Of a DNA stretch of 41,541 nt, positions 15,610-26,249 are shown piece by piece. The stretch comes from Pseudomonadota bacterium. Its GTDB lineage: Bacteria; Pseudomonadota; Gammaproteobacteria; Competibacterales; Competibacteraceae. Position numbers and translations under genes: made by a program. Location: contig JAUPTV010000011.1 in assembly GCA_030917925.1 (NCBI GenBank), forward strand, positions 1 to 41,541. The letters run 5' to 3'. The notes beneath the pieces are model-generated. The model searched no databases and had not been told where the DNA came from. It was given only the letters and a program-made list of their open reading frames with translations. Position 1 is the stretch's first letter; the number at the start of each line of letters is the position of its first letter.

Positions 15610-17387
15610 ATAACCTCCGGTGCCGATACGCCCAGCAACGCGAGACCGTTTCGGATAACTTGCCCGGTCGCCAGGCTCAAATTCAGCCGGGCATCGCGCA
15701 AAGCGTCATCGTCAACCAGCACCCGATGTTCGTTGTAATAGGTGTGGAAGGCGTTAGCTAATTCCCGCAGATAGTGCGCCAATTGATGCGGTTCATGGTC
15801 GAGCGCGGCCGTTTCCATCACCTCCGGATACCGGGACAGCGCGACCAGTAGCGCTTCCTCATGGGATTCGGTCAACCGCCCAAGATGCGCTTGGCCACGC
15901 GCTTCGTCACGGGAGAATCCCTTATCGTGTAACTGCTTGAGTACGCTGCTGATCCGGGCATGAGCGTACTGGATATAGTAAACCGGATTGTCCTTGGACT
16001 GCGATTTGGCCAGATCCAGGTCAAAATCCAGGTGCTGTTCACTCTTGCGCACGACATAGAAAAACCGGGCGGCGTCATTGCCGACTTCCTGGCGCAGTTC
16101 GCGCAGGGTTACGAATTCGCCGGAACGGGTAGACATGGGAACCCGTTCGCCGTTGCGGTAGAGAATGGCAAATTGCACCAGCAACATATCCAGCCGGTCA
16201 GGATCTTCGCCCATCGCTTGCAGGGCGGCCTTGACTCGTGGAACGTAGCCGTGATGGTCAGCGCCCCACACATCAATCACCCAGTCGAAACCGCGTTCAA
16301 ATTTTTCCAGGTGATAAGCGATGTCGGACGCGAAGTAAGTGGTCTGGCCGTTTTCCCGCTCGACCACCCGATCCTTTTCATCGCCGAAAGCGCTGGAGCG
16401 AAACCACAGCGCCCCATCCTGCTCGTAGAGGTAGCCGGCGTCACGCAACCGATGGAGGGTTTTGTTGACGGCACCCGTATCCGCCAGGGCGCGTTCCGAA
16501 TACCACTCGTCATACACCACGCCAAATTCCGCCAGGTCGTCGCGGATGTCGTCGAGAATCGTATTCAGGCCGAGTTCGAAAATATAGCGATAACGCGGCT
16601 CGCCCAGCAGGGTGCGGGCGCGTTCCACCAGGGCGTCAATATGCGCTTCCTTGTCCCCTGGCGTCACTACATGACCTTTTTCATCGCGGATTTCATCCTG
16701 GGGCAGGTCTGCGAAGATGTGCTGCGCTGACGCCCTATAAGCGCTGCCGTGCTCGATATAGAGCTTGATGGCGATGTCGCGCACATACTCGCCCCGGTAG
16801 CCGTTGCTGGGAAACTGGAATTTCTCGCCGCAATGCTCCAGATAGCGCAGCCAGAGGCTGGCCGCCAGAATATTCATTTGCCGACCGGCGTCGTTGACGT
16901 AGTACTCGCGGTGAACCTGATAGCCGACCGCTTCCAGCAGGTTGGCGACGGTCGCGCCGAATGCCGCGCCACGGCCATGACCAACGTGCAGTGGCCCGGT
17001 GGGATTAGCGGAGACAAACTCCACCTGCACCCGCCGCCCGCCGCCGAGTTGGCTCCGGCCAAAGCGCTCGCCGTGCTCCAGAATGTCGCCCACGATGGCC
17101 TGATAAGCCACCGGCGTGAGGAAGAAGTTAATGAAGCCCGGTCCGGCAATTTCCACTTTGACCACCTGCGCCGAGGCTGGCAGCGCGGCGACAATGCGCT
17201 CGGCCAGATCACGGGGTTTGCAACGGGCGGTTTTCGCCAGCGCCAGGGCTATGGTCGAGGCAAAGTCGCCATGCGTCCGGTCGCGGGTGCGCTCCAGCGG
17301 AATCGCCGGGAGTGGGCCGTCGGGCAATAGCTCCGATGGCAGCGCTTGCAGCGCCTGAGCCAGGAGATTTTGCAAATGTGTTTTCAC
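15606..17387 (-). CDS. argS: Arginyl-tRNA synthetase
   Basis: A 593-residue class I aminoacyl-tRNA synthetase that charges tRNA-Arg in the cytoplasm. The N-terminal Add1 domain is followed by the HIGH-type motif HVGH within [14 protein letters not shown] (near 130-145). The KMSKS-type loop is MSTRSG, as usual in ArgS, and an anticodon-binding helical domain completes the C-terminus. The length matches the family. The start is GTG at 17387 with GAGG seven bases upstream. Its stop overlaps the FtsN-like gene. Confidence 0.97.
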   Translation of the reverse strand: MKTHLQNLLAQALQALPSELLPDGPLPAIPLERTRDRTHGDFASTIALALAKTARCKPRDLAERIVAALPASAQVVKVEIAGPGFINFFLTPVAYQAIVGDILEHGERFGRSQLGGGRRVQVEFVSANPTGPLHVGHGRGAAFGATVANLLEAVGYQVHREYYVNDAGRQMNILAASLWLRYLEHCGEKFQFPSNGYRGEYVRDIAIKLYIEHGSAYRASAQHIFADLPQDEIRDEKGHVVTPGDKEAHIDALVERARTLLGEPRYRYIFELGLNTILDDIRDDLAEFGVVYDEWYSERALADTGAVNKTLHRLRDAGYLYEQDGALWFRSSAFGDEKDRVVERENGQTTYFASDIAYHLEKFERGFDWVIDVWGADHHGYVPRVKAALQAMGEDPDRLDMLLVQFAILYRNGERVPMSTRSGEFVTLRELRQEVGNDAARFFYVVRKSEQHLDFDLDLAKSQSKDNPVYYIQYAHARISSVLKQLHDKGFSRDEARGQAHLGRLTESHEEALLVALSRYPEVMETAALDHEPHQLAHYLRELANAFHTYYNEHRVLVDDDALRDARLNLSLATGQVIRNGLALLGVSAPEVM

Positions 17388-17415
17388 AGGGAAGCCTCGC
17401 GCAGGGAGTTCGATT

Positions 17416-19290
17416 TCAACTGATCATACCCAGCTTGAAGTGGTAGGTAATGAATTTTTTGAATTCGTTGACGATCTTGAACGAATCGCGTAGCAATTCC
17501 CGTTCCAATTTATTCAGTTCCTTGGGGTTCAGGTAATTGTCCTGCGGCAGATTCTGCTGAACTTTGTTCAAACCGGCCTTGACCCGCAAGGTGGAGAGAT
17601 AGGTAAACACCTCGATCAACTCCACGCCAAACGATGACCGGAACAGGTTGCGCTGATTGAGGGCCAGAATGCGGTCAATCGTATTGGTCTGCGGCAGCCG
17701 GTATTCCAGCGCCAGACTGCGAATGCCATGCACAATCGGGAAAATGCCGCCCTTTTTGAGATCCAGTTCATCCCGGTGCTTTTCCACCACGAAGTTGGTA
17801 AAAAAGCCCAGCGGGGTCTCAAACGCGACCGTGGCCTTGGCAAACTGGGCGTAGAAGGCGCGATGGTCGCCCAGCAACCGGTACATGTGGTCCTTGACAT
17901 GGCGCAGCAGATTATCATCGCCGGCGACCGCCATCGCGTCGAAAAAGATGGCGAATTGCAGGAAAGAGTCCTGAGTCGGATGGACGATCCACTGGAATAA
18001 TTCATCCTTGAACGCCTTGACGGATTTGCTCCAGTAGGTATTTGACACCATGATGTTACCAGGGCAGCGCGGATAGCCAAACTCAATCAGACAGTCCGTG
18101 AACTCGCCGGTGATCCGCTCCAGGTCAGGGCAAGTGAACCCATCGCGCAAAATCAGGGCGTTATCCTGATCGGTTTTCAGTACCTGTTCCTCGCGGCCTT
18201 CGCTGCCCAGCACCAGCAGACAAGCATCTGCCAGCAGTTCCGGCGGAGCCAGCAACTCAAAGATCTTGCGCAACATTTTTTTGTTCAGTTCCGACACCAG
18301 TTGCATGATGTAGCGGATCTTGATGCCTTTGGTATGCAGATCGCGGATGACATTGACCAGATCCTGGCTGGCCCACTTCAAATCGGCTCGGGATCGCGCC
18401 CGCTCAATTTGCAGGGCGATCAGATGTGAGTGGTTGGACAGATAACTGAGCAGGTCGATTTGTTCGAGAATGCCATGCAGCGTAGAGCCTTCACGGATCA
18501 CCAGCCGGTTAATATCGTGGTGGGTCATCCGCAGCAGCGCGTTGAACAGGAAATCGTCGGGTGCCATGCCGATGAGTTCATAAGTCGCCAGTGGCCCCAC
18601 GGGTTCATCAACGGAGCGCCGTTCGATAATAGCGGCTTCCCGCAAATCCGTGGCGGTCACAATGCCGAGTTCATCGCCGTCCTGCACCAGCACCGAGTTG
18701 GTTTTATGCGCTTTCATCGCCAGAGCGGCATCGCGGATGGAACTGTTCGCGTCCACAAACACCGGCGGATGGATATAGGCGTCCTGAATTTTGGCCAGGG
18801 TAAATGACGATAAATCGCGGGTATCACCGGTCTCACGCAGGGTGGCGAGCCGCTGGGAAATCCGTTGGTCATAGAACGCCGCCAGCGCTGGATAGCTCTG
18901 TACAGCCCGCAGGAAAACGGGCCGGGGCAAGAGAAAGCAGCGGGTCGGTTCATGGACCACAAAACTGTGTTTGCTAGTGCCTTCCAGCAGGGCGCTGGGG
19001 TCAAAAGCGTCCTCGGCGGCGTAGATGGCCGTGATGCACCACAAGGGGGAACTGCCGGACGGTGTGCCGTCCCCCTGATCGGTCACGGAGGGATCGCCAT
19101 CCACTTCGTACACCGCCCCGTCGATGATCAAGTAGAGGCAAGCGGGCGTTTCGCCGACTTTTACCAACACGTCGCCAACGGCATAGTGGTCAACGGTCAA
19201 TTCCCTGGCAATCGGCTCCAGTTCTGCTACGGAGAGCCGGTTAAAGGGCGGCAAACGGGCGATAAATGCAGTTTGATCCGGAGTCGTCAC
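17416..19290 (-). CDS. cNMP-binding/CBS/DUF294 nucleotidyltransferase-like protein
   Basis: A 624-residue multidomain regulator. A cyclic-nucleotide-binding fold lies at about 10-130, a pair of CBS domains at about 165-290 ([22 protein letters not shown]), and a DUF294 GlnD-like nucleotidyltransferase domain at about 320-460 with [18 protein letters not shown] helical DUF294_C domain follows. Such proteins often lie beside acetate symporter genes, as here, and are thought to sense nucleotides; the substrate is unknown. The start is GTG at 19290, with AGGA about ten bases upstream. A strong terminator separates it from actP, so it probably has its own promoter between them. Confidence 0.88.
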   Translation of the reverse strand: MTTPDQTAFIARLPPFNRLSVAELEPIARELTVDHYAVGDVLVKVGETPACLYLIIDGAVYEVDGDPSVTDQGDGTPSGSSPLWCITAIYAAEDAFDPSALLEGTSKHSFVVHEPTRCFLLPRPVFLRAVQSYPALAAFYDQRISQRLATLRETGDTRDLSSFTLAKIQDAYIHPPVFVDANSSIRDAALAMKAHKTNSVLVQDGDELGIVTATDLREAAIIERRSVDEPVGPLATYELIGMAPDDFLFNALLRMTHHDINRLVIREGSTLHGILEQIDLLSYLSNHSHLIALQIERARSRADLKWASQDLVNVIRDLHTKGIKIRYIMQLVSELNKKMLRKIFELLAPPELLADACLLVLGSEGREEQVLKTDQDNALILRDGFTCPDLERITGEFTDCLIEFGYPRCPGNIMVSNTYWSKSVKAFKDELFQWIVHPTQDSFLQFAIFFDAMAVAGDDNLLRHVKDHMYRLLGDHRAFYAQFAKATVAFETPLGFFTNFVVEKHRDELDLKKGGIFPIVHGIRSLALEYRLPQTNTIDRILALNQRNLFRSSFGVELIEVFTYLSTLRVKAGLNKVQQNLPQDNYLNPKELNKLERELLRDSFKIVNEFKKFITYHFKLGMIS

Positions 19291-19323
19291 AACGATTCGG
19301 TCCTGATAGCCAGCGATACATGA

Positions 19324-19359
19324 AAAACCCCTTCGCGGCGATCACCGGAAGGGGTTTGA
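19324..19359 (-). terminator. Rho-independent terminator after actP
   Basis: AAACCCCTTC (19325-19334) pairs with GAAGGGGTTT (19348-19357), and the inner CGG/CCG can extend the stem. Read on the minus strand the hairpin ends in GGGGTTTTTC, a T run directly after the stem. It lies about 65 bases after the actP stop and just before the GTG start of the DUF294 gene, so it ends the DUF485-actP transcript. Confidence 0.82.
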
Positions 19360-19422
19360 TCTTAACAGGTTGCCGCCGGTTAGGCTTTCAAATTCCCCCT
19401 GGAAAAGCAGGGGAACTGAAGC

Positions 19423-21111
19423 TTAGTGGCTGGCAGCGCCTTCAGCGCCAATGCCGGTCTGGCAGCGCACATTCTGCGCCTCAAAGGACTCGCATTCCTT
19501 CTTGCCCTGCTCGCTGTTATCCATGATCGAGCCGATCCAGATGCCCGCGAAGGAGATGACGATTGAGAACAGCGCCGGGTTCTTGAACGGGAAAATCGCT
19601 TCGGCGTTGCCCAGCACGTCCTTCCATACGGTGGGACCGAGAATCACGAACAGCGTCGAACTGACCAGACCCAGCCAGCCGCCCAGCAATGCGCCCCGGG
19701 TGGTCATCTTCGACCAGTAGATCGATGCGATCAGGATCGGGAAGTTGGCGCTGGCGGCCACCGCAAAGGTTAAACCCACCAAATAGGCGACGTTTTGCCG
19801 TTCAAAAGCGATACCCAGCAGGATCGCGATAATGCCCAACACCACAGTGGCCATCTTGGATACGCGCACTTCCTGCTGCTCGTCAACGTTGCCATGCGCC
19901 CAGACGCTGGCGTACAGATCATGCGAAATCGCCGAAGCGCCAGCCAGGGTCAGACCGGAGACCACCGCCAGAATCGTGGCGAAGGCGACCGCTGAAATGA
20001 AGCCGAGCAGCAGATTGCCGCCGACCGCTGCGGATAATTGCACCGCCGCCATGTTCTGGCCACCCTTGAGGGCCAGTGCGCCAGTCTTCGGATCAGTGAC
20101 CATGAAACCGGATTCAGCCGGCATCAGCAGCACGATGGCGCCGAAACCGATCAGGAAGGTCAGGATGTAGAAGTAGCCGATGAAGCCGGTGGCGTAGAAC
20201 ACGGATTTACGCGCTTCCGTCGCATTCGGCACGGTGAAGAACCGCATCAGGATGTGGGGCAGACCGGCGGTGCCGAACATCAGCGCCAGACCCAGTGAGA
20301 TGGCTTCAAGCGGACTGGTGACCAGGGCACCTGGTCGCATGAGCGCGTCTTTCTTGGCGTGAATCTCGGTGGCCTTGCGGAACAGCGCCTCGGGAGCCCA
20401 AGAACCCTCAGTGGCGACATACAGTGCGCCGAACGCGATGAATGTGGCACCGCCCAACAGCAGGCAGGCTTTGATGATCTGCACCCAGGTGGTGGCCAGC
20501 ATTCCGCCGAAGGTGACGTACAGAATGATCAGGATACCGACGATGGTCACCGCATAGATGTAATCCAGACCGAACAAGACTTGGATCAGCTTGCCGGCAC
20601 CGACCATCTGGCCGATCAGATAGAGTACGACGACGACCAGCGAGCCGGTAGCGGCCATGCTGCGCATCGGCACCCGCTGGAAGCGGTAGGACACGACGTC
20701 AGCATAGGTGTACTTGCCGAGGTTACGGAGCTGTTCGGCCATCAGGAACATGATGATCGGCCAGCCAACCAGCCAGCCGACCGAGTAGATCAGGCCGTCA
20801 TAGCCGTTGATGAACACCAGGCCGGAGATGCCCAGGAAGGAGGCGGCGGACATGTAGTCGCCGGCGATGGCCAGGCCGTTCTGGAAACCGGTGATGCCGC
20901 CGCCGGCAGCGTAGAAGTCCTTGGCGGTCTTGGTGCGCTGCGCCGCCCAGTAGGTAATACCCATCGTGCCGGCGACAAAGGCCAGGAACATGATGATGGC
21001 GGGGATGTTGACCGCCTGCTTCTTGACTTCGCCCATATCACCGGCGGCCAGTGCCGCGCCGGCAACGAGGCTCAGGGCGAGAGCGGTCAGTGCGTTCTGC
21101 CAGAGTCTCAT
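19423..21111 (-). CDS. actP: Cation/acetate symporter ActP
   Basis: A 562-residue sodium:solute symporter (SSS family) with an N-terminal signal-like segment and about 13 membrane helices. Typical features are the [14 protein letters not shown] segment after helix 1 and repeated small-residue helices. ActP takes up acetate, and related short carboxylates such as glycolate, with a cation. The ATG overlaps the stop of the DUF485 gene as ATGA, the standard yjcH-actP arrangement. The terminator downstream closes the unit. The substrate range cannot be set from sequence. Confidence 0.93.
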   Translation of the reverse strand: MRLWQNALTALALSLVAGAALAAGDMGEVKKQAVNIPAIIMFLAFVAGTMGITYWAAQRTKTAKDFYAAGGGITGFQNGLAIAGDYMSAASFLGISGLVFINGYDGLIYSVGWLVGWPIIMFLMAEQLRNLGKYTYADVVSYRFQRVPMRSMAATGSLVVVVLYLIGQMVGAGKLIQVLFGLDYIYAVTIVGILIILYVTFGGMLATTWVQIIKACLLLGGATFIAFGALYVATEGSWAPEALFRKATEIHAKKDALMRPGALVTSPLEAISLGLALMFGTAGLPHILMRFFTVPNATEARKSVFYATGFIGYFYILTFLIGFGAIVLLMPAESGFMVTDPKTGALALKGGQNMAAVQLSAAVGGNLLLGFISAVAFATILAVVSGLTLAGASAISHDLYASVWAHGNVDEQQEVRVSKMATVVLGIIAILLGIAFERQNVAYLVGLTFAVAASANFPILIASIYWSKMTTRGALLGGWLGLVSSTLFVILGPTVWKDVLGNAEAIFPFKNPALFSIVISFAGIWIGSIMDNSEQGKKECESFEAQNVRCQTGIGAEGAASH

Positions 21112-21416
21112 AGGACTTCCTCCTTGATTTCGGCGGTGAGGCGGTCGAATTCCGAATTCGCACGGAAGACGTAAATGCCCGTCAGGATGAAAGCGCTGAC
21201 GATCACGCCGAGGCCAATTGGAATCCCGACGGTGGTAATGGCACCTTCCCAGAGCGGCTGGGCGAGGAATTCCTTGTTGAAAGCGATGGTCAGGATGAAA
21301 CCGTAGTAGATCAACAGCATGAGTGCCGCCAGTATCCAGGCGAACTTGGAACGCTTGGAGATCAGCTCATGGTATTTGGGATTGCTTTTTATCGCATGCA
21401 CCAAGTCTTGTTGCAT
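21108..21416 (-). CDS. yjcH: DUF485 membrane protein (YjcH-like)
   Basis: A 102-residue inner-membrane protein with two hydrophobic helices (about 27-50 and 60-88). DUF485 proteins are encoded with ActP and are thought to assist or regulate it. The 4-base overlap with actP supports coupled expression. The 189 bp upstream are very AT-rich for this genome and must hold the promoter, since priA ends there. Confidence 0.92.
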   Translation of the reverse strand: MQQDLVHAIKSNPKYHELISKRSKFAWILAALMLLIYYGFILTIAFNKEFLAQPLWEGAITTVGIPIGLGVIVSAFILTGIYVFRANSEFDRLTAEIKEEVL

Positions 21417-21605
21417 CGTTATAGCCCATGGGTGGTGGTGGAAATCTTAGTGGTTCGCTTGGAGGCGGAAAGGCGCTACAAGCTTTTAAATTCTAGCTGC
21501 ATCCTGCGTTAAGTAAAGTCACCATAGTTCAATTATTTTTTAATATTCTGAAATTATTACAATGCGGGTGAGCAGAAAAGTCGTCAACGCCGAATTAAGC
21601 GCAAT
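21417..21605 (-). promoter_or_regulatory. AT-rich upstream region of the yjcH-actP unit
   Basis: The 189 bp between the priA stop and the DUF485 start include an AT-rich core at about 21525-21565 (runs such as ATTATTTTTTAATATT), unlike the GC-rich surroundings. AT-rich DNA here fits a promoter with upstream activator or nucleoid-protein sites. I could not fix a -35/-10 pair or a sigma-54 site with confidence. Confidence 0.45.
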
Positions 21606-23804
21606 TCAATACAATTCGAGTGGGTCCACATCCAGCGACCAGCGCACCTGACGATCCTGGCGCTCCGCCCAGAGCAGCGCAGTCCAGCGCTGGAGAAAGC
21701 GGTGCAAATCCTGACGTTGTGCGGCCTGCATCAGCAGATGCGCCCGGTAGCGGCCAGCGCGGCGCTCCATCGGGGCCGGGGCTGGTCCCAGCAACTCCAG
21801 GCCATCCGCCAGTGGTTCGGCCAGCGCCCGCGCCTTTAATAGAAACGCCGTCGCGCGTTCCGCATCCACCGCGTCAGCCCGCAGCAGCGCTTGGTGGGCG
21901 AACGGGGGAAGCAGGGCGGCCTGCCGTTCCGCCAGCGCCTCCTCGGCAAACGCGGGATAACCCCGCGAGACGAGGGTGCGCAACAGAGGATGATCGGGAT
22001 GATGGGTCTGGATGATCACCGTTCCCGGTTTCTCCGCCCGTCCGGCCCGTCCGGCGACTTGTAGAATCAGTTGCGCCATCCGTTCACTGGAGCGGAAGTC
22101 GATGCCGTACAGCCCCTGGTCGGCGTCAACAATCCCCACCAGCGTCACATCAGGAAAGTGATGCCCTTTAGCCAGCATCTGCGTACCGACCAGCAGGCGG
22201 CGGCCACCCGCGTGAATATCCGCCAGCAACGCTTCCAGACTGCCGCGCCGCCGGGTGCTGTCGCGATCCATGCGGGTCAGGCCGACTTCGGGAAATTCCT
22301 GGCGCAGGGCGGTTTCCAGCCGTTCCGTACCCTGGCCAAAACCCCGCAGATCCACACAGCCGCATTGTGGACAGGCCGTATCCACGGACCGATGATCGCC
22401 GCAGTGATGGCAGATCAGGCGTTGACGGCGCAAATGCAGGGTCATGCGAGCGTCGCAATGCCGACACAGGCTCAGCCAGCCGCATTCATGGCAGAGCAGA
22501 ACCGGGGAAAAACCGCGCCGGTTGAGAAACAGGAGTACTTGCTCGTCTCGGTCCAGATGGGCGCGGATGCGTTCCAGCAAGGGTTGTGACAATCCCTCGC
22601 GCATCGGTTGACGGCGCACGTCAAGAATATGGATCGGCGATTCCGTGCCACCGCCGACCCGATCCGGCAGGGACAGTAATTGATAGCGTTCACGCTGGGC
22701 GTTGTAGCAACTTTCCAGTGCCGGAGTGGCGGAACCGAGGACGACCGGAATGCCGAGTTGCCGTCCCCGAACAATGGCCAGGTCGCGGGCGTGGTAGCGG
22801 AAACCCTCCTGCTGCTTGAACGACGGGTCATGTTCTTCATCAATAATTAGGACACCCGGCGCTTGCAGGGGCGCAAACACGGCGGAACGGGTGCCGACCA
22901 CCACTCGGGCGCGGCCCTCACGCGCCATCAGCCAGGCTTTGAGGCGCTCTTCATCGCTTAGGCCGGAGTGTGAGACGGCCAACGGTCCCGGCAGTCGTTC
23001 CCGAAAGCGAGCCAGCAATTGCGGAGTCAGGCCGATTTCCGGGGTCAGCACCAGCGCCTGCCGACCTTGCGCCAGCGCCGCTTCAATCACTTGCAGGTAG
23101 ACCTCGGTTTTTCCGCTGCCGGTGACGCCTTCCAAAAGGAACACCTGAAACCGGCCTAACGCGGCGGAAATCGTAGCAACCGCTTCTGCCTGGGCAACAT
23201 TCAACACCGGCGGGGAGTGAGATGTAGGAACCGGGGTTGCGCCTTCCAGCGCTGCGATCTGTTCGGCCCAACCCTTGTCCCGCAACGTGCGCAAGGTGGC
23301 GGCACTGTGGCTGACGACTGGACGCAGGGTTTCCGCTTCAGCGCCTTCCGGGCAACGCGCCAGATAATCCAGCATCCGCCATTGCACCGGGGCGCGGCGC
23401 AGGCTGTCGTCAGCGAGCGCCACCAAACCCGCCGCAGTGATGCGCCACAAGGGCGTCGGCGTAGGGACAGTCGCGGGTTCGCCTTGGCGCAATAGCACTG
23501 GTAAAGCGGTAGTGAACACCTCGCCAGGAGGATGGTGATAGTAGCGCTGCGCCCACTGGATCAGCGCCAATACATCCGGCGGCAACAGTGCTTCGGCATC
23601 GAGGATGGCCAGCGCTGGACGCAGGTTAGCCGGGTCGATGGCGGTATCAGCCGCCAATTCCACCAGAAAACCGACCATCTGTTGTCGCCCGAAGGGAACC
23701 TGAACCCGCATACCCGGTTGCAGAATAGCGGGGTCGCAGTTCAGCGGGGGCAGGTAATCGAAGGTCTGGTACAGGCGCGAGGGAACTGCAATGCGCAAAA
23801 TCAA
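21606..23804 (-). CDS. priA: Primosomal replication-restart helicase PriA
   Basis: A 732-residue superfamily 2 DNA helicase that reloads the replisome at stalled forks. Visible are the N-terminal 3'-binding region, Walker A GVTGSGKTEVY, Walker B DEEHD, and a zinc-binding insert of paired CxxC motifs (CHECGWLSLCRHC, CHHCG, CPQCGC). Helicase motifs such as GTQMLAKGHHFPDVTLVGI and QVAGRAGRAEKPG follow. The apparent start is TTG at 23804; there is no in-frame ATG close by and no convincing ribosome site, so the N-terminus is uncertain by several residues. A repeat element lies just upstream. Confidence 0.95.
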   Translation of the reverse strand: MILRIAVPSRLYQTFDYLPPLNCDPAILQPGMRVQVPFGRQQMVGFLVELAADTAIDPANLRPALAILDAEALLPPDVLALIQWAQRYYHHPPGEVFTTALPVLLRQGEPATVPTPTPLWRITAAGLVALADDSLRRAPVQWRMLDYLARCPEGAEAETLRPVVSHSAATLRTLRDKGWAEQIAALEGATPVPTSHSPPVLNVAQAEAVATISAALGRFQVFLLEGVTGSGKTEVYLQVIEAALAQGRQALVLTPEIGLTPQLLARFRERLPGPLAVSHSGLSDEERLKAWLMAREGRARVVVGTRSAVFAPLQAPGVLIIDEEHDPSFKQQEGFRYHARDLAIVRGRQLGIPVVLGSATPALESCYNAQRERYQLLSLPDRVGGGTESPIHILDVRRQPMREGLSQPLLERIRAHLDRDEQVLLFLNRRGFSPVLLCHECGWLSLCRHCDARMTLHLRRQRLICHHCGDHRSVDTACPQCGCVDLRGFGQGTERLETALRQEFPEVGLTRMDRDSTRRRGSLEALLADIHAGGRRLLVGTQMLAKGHHFPDVTLVGIVDADQGLYGIDFRSSERMAQLILQVAGRAGRAEKPGTVIIQTHHPDHPLLRTLVSRGYPAFAEEALAERQAALLPPFAHQALLRADAVDAERATAFLLKARALAEPLADGLELLGPAPAPMERRAGRYRAHLLMQAAQRQDLHRFLQRWTALLWAERQDRQVRWSLDVDPLELY

Positions 23805-23825
23805 GCGTGGCGACTCATCCAGCCT

Positions 23826-23907
23826 TTCCCGATGATCGCCGAACTTCCGGATTCCCCTCCTTGGCTAAGGAGGGGTGGCGCGAAGCGACGGGGTGGTTCG
23901 GGATGTC
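23826..23907. repeat. 82-bp dispersed repeat, copy 1
   Basis: Nearly identical to positions 26145-26226 (3 differences by eye over 82 bases, same orientation). The core is a perfect hairpin, CCCCTCCTT (23854-23862) with AAGGAGGGG (23867-23875). It lies between bamB and priA. Together with copy 2 it brackets the yfgM-bamB pair. Confidence 0.9.
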
Positions 23908-23958
23908 AGCTACTTAGGTTGAAAAGAGAGGGGTTGAGGAAAATGCAGTCAAAACGCT

Positions 23959-25122
23959 TTACCCGCCAGCGCGGAACGCCGCCAGCGTACCGCCCTGGCC
24001 CTGAACGAACACGATGTCGCCAGCGACAATGGGCGGCGCGATGATCGCTTTGCTGGCGGCTCGGGTCCGGCCAACGATCCGGCCATCTTCCTTGCGCAAC
24101 CAGTGCAGATACCCCTCGAAGTCACCGACGACCACATAATCTGTCGTCGCGGCAGGCGCGGATAACCGCCGCCCGTTCATCTCCGGTTGCTTCCAGAGCG
24201 TCCCGCCGCTGGCGCGATCCAGCGCCAACACCGCATCGGTGTCATCACTGAGGTAGACCTGTCGCGCATCCACGTCCAACCCGGCGTGACTGGACAAATC
24301 CCGGCTCCAGATCAGGTTGCCATCGCGCATATTTATTGCGGCCACATTCCCGTGATAGGCCGCCAGATACAGCATATCGCCCTGTGTTTTGGGTTCGGAA
24401 TCAATGTCGATCAGCCGTTCAATCTCGGTGCGTCCGCGTGGCGCAGCAATGGTCTTCTCAGTCAGCGGCAAGCCCTTGGCCAGCGCCAACACGAGCAATT
24501 TACCGTTATCCAGACCGGTGATGACCAGATCCTGAGTGATGAGTGGGGGGGCGTTGCCGCGCAGGCTGAGGGCAGGCATGGCGTGACTGTAGGTCCAGCG
24601 CTGTTCGCCGGAACGACTGTCAAGGCCGGTGAATTTGCCATCAATCGTGCGCACGACCACGATGCCTCGGGCGGCGCGCGGCGACGCCAGCACTTCACTG
24701 GAAAGTTGAGCGCGCCAGGCTTCCTGGCCATTCTCCTGGCGCAATGCGACGACCTCACCTTTGCGCGTTCCGACCAGCGCCAGACCATCATCGCTAATGC
24801 CTACGCCCCCGGAGATCGGCAATCCCGTCGCGGTTTCCCAAACCCGTTGTCCGCTGAGGGCATCCAGCGCCATGACCATCCCGTTATGGCTGGCAGCGTA
24901 AATCCGCCCATCGTTCAAAGCCGGAGTCAGGCGGATGAACTGGTCTTCAGCGCCGGAACCGACCTGGATTTGCCAGAGTTGTTGAACGCTGATCGTCGGC
25001 TCGGCAATGGTTTTCAGCTCCGCCGGGGGGATTGAGTTATCCGATCCGCCGAACCAGCCGCCGACCGTGCTACAACCCGAGCTCAGGATCAGGATGAGAA
25101 TGGAAAGGACAGATCGGATCAT
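23959..25122 (-). CDS. bamB: Outer-membrane assembly lipoprotein BamB
   Basis: A 387-residue beta-propeller lipoprotein. The signal peptide ends in a lipobox LSSGC, so Cys17 would be the lipidated residue. Repeated PQQ-type blades follow (for example [26 protein letters not shown]). BamB helps BamA insert beta-barrel proteins from the periplasmic side of the outer membrane. The ATG overlaps the yfgM stop as ATGA, the conserved yfgM-bamB pair. der (engA), the common next gene, is replaced by a repeat and priA. Confidence 0.95.
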   Translation of the reverse strand: MIRSVLSILILILSSGCSTVGGWFGGSDNSIPPAELKTIAEPTISVQQLWQIQVGSGAEDQFIRLTPALNDGRIYAASHNGMVMALDALSGQRVWETATGLPISGGVGISDDGLALVGTRKGEVVALRQENGQEAWRAQLSSEVLASPRAARGIVVVRTIDGKFTGLDSRSGEQRWTYSHAMPALSLRGNAPPLITQDLVITGLDNGKLLVLALAKGLPLTEKTIAAPRGRTEIERLIDIDSEPKTQGDMLYLAAYHGNVAAINMRDGNLIWSRDLSSHAGLDVDARQVYLSDDTDAVLALDRASGGTLWKQPEMNGRRLSAPAATTDYVVVGDFEGYLHWLRKEDGRIVGRTRAASKAIIAPPIVAGDIVFVQGQGGTLAAFRAGG

Positions 25123-26096
25123 GACGATGGACCTGATGCAGGGGGAACGGGAGGCAATGGGTTCGACTCAACAGGCACCTCGGGAACAGCGGCTGGAATT
25201 TCGGCGGGTACCGGAACCTCGGCAGGCGCGGCGGGAACCTCAGCAGGTACCGGAACCTCAGCAGGTACCGGAACCTCGGCAGGTGCTGGAGTTTCAGCGG
25301 GTATGGCTGGAATTTCAGCGGGTACCGGAACCTCGGCAGGCACGGCTGGAATTTCAGCAGGTACCGGAACCTCGGCAGGCACGGGAATCTCGGCAGGTGC
25401 TGGAGTTTTGACAGGTACTTCAACCACAGCAGGTTCAGCCGGTGGCGGAGGAGGAGTAGGTGCAGCAATCACCGTGTCGGCGGTCGGCGGCGTCAGATTG
25501 TCCAGCTTAATGCGTAACAGCGGACTGGTTCCGCCGGTGGCCAATGCCTCGGTATAGGTGGTTCGCGCTTTCGCGGGATCATTGCCCGCCAGAAGAATAT
25601 CGCCGCGCAATTCCTGGCGCTCGGCGTTGAGACCTGCGGTATTCACCTGCTCCAGTTGTTTCTCCGCTTCGGCTAATTGACCGGCGGCGAACAGCACCCG
25701 CGCCAGCCGCAGTCGGGCAATGTCACGGAATTCGTCAAGTTTGGCGTGATCGATGACCCATTGCAGTCGCTGGATGGCCGTCGCCTGATCGCCGCTGTCC
25801 ACCGCCAGTTTGGCTAATCGCAGGGTCGCCAGTACGGTATAGGCGGAATGGGGAAAATCGGCGAGCAACCCCTGACCCCGCTGGCGGGCTTGATCAACGT
25901 CCGGTTTTTCCACCGCTTCGATGAAAGCATCGTAAGCGAGTGACGCTTTTTCCGCCTGGGCATCGCGATAGGAGAGCCAGTACCGCCAGCCGAAGATTGC
26001 AGCGATGCCGAGCGCAATGCCCACGATGATGCTGACGCCATTATCCCGCCACCATTTTTTCAGGTCTTCGACGCGTTCGTCGTCGGTGTATTCCAT
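25119..26096 (-). CDS. yfgM: YfgM-like periplasmic chaperone with repeat tail
   Basis: A 325-residue inner-membrane protein: a short cytoplasmic start, one membrane helix (about 20-40), and a TPR-like periplasmic region (45-200), as in YfgM, an ancillary SecYEG partner. From about residue 226 to 310 there is an added tail of PVPAEVP/PAEIPA-type hexapeptide repeats, absent from E. coli YfgM (about 206 residues). The tail is low-complexity, acidic and proline-rich, probably extended, and could span the periplasm or contact the wall. The repeat array is also visible in the DNA. It is coupled to bamB by overlap. Confidence 0.88.
   Translation of the reverse strand: MEYTDDERVEDLKKWWRDNGVSIIVGIALGIAAIFGWRYWLSYRDAQAEKASLAYDAFIEAVEKPDVDQARQRGQGLLADFPHSAYTVLATLRLAKLAVDSGDQATAIQRLQWVIDHAKLDEFRDIARLRLARVLFAAGQLAEAEKQLEQVNTAGLNAERQELRGDILLAGNDPAKARTTYTEALATGGTSPLLRIKLDNLTPPTADTVIAAPTPPPPPAEPAVVEVPVKTPAPAEIPVPAEVPVPAEIPAVPAEVPVPAEIPAIPAETPAPAEVPVPAEVPVPAEVPAAPAEVPVPAEIPAAVPEVPVESNPLPPVPPASGPSS
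25195..25412. repeat. Tandem short repeats encoding the Pro-Ala-Glu-Val tail
   Basis: Imperfect 18-24 base units such as GGTACCGGAACCTCGGCAGG recur about ten times inside the 3' part of yfgM. They encode VPAEVP/IPAE-type units. Such arrays can change length by slippage or recombination. Confidence 0.85.
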
Positions 26097-26144
26097 CGGT
26101 TTGTCTGCTCCGGCAATTCAGTTGGATTCGTTGATTATAGCTGT

Positions 26145-26226
26145 TCCCGATGATTGCCGGACTTCCGGATTCCCCTCCTTGGCTAAGGAGGGGTGGCGCG
26201 AAGCGACGGGGTGGTTCGGGAGGTCG
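26145..26226. repeat. 82-bp dispersed repeat, copy 2
   Basis: Direct copy of 23826-23907 with three base differences. The hairpin core is at 26173-26181 and 26186-26194. It fills the gap between hisS and yfgM, on the other side of the yfgM-bamB pair. Confidence 0.9.
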
Positions 26227-26249
26227 GTGACTCTGGAGGATCAGAAATT

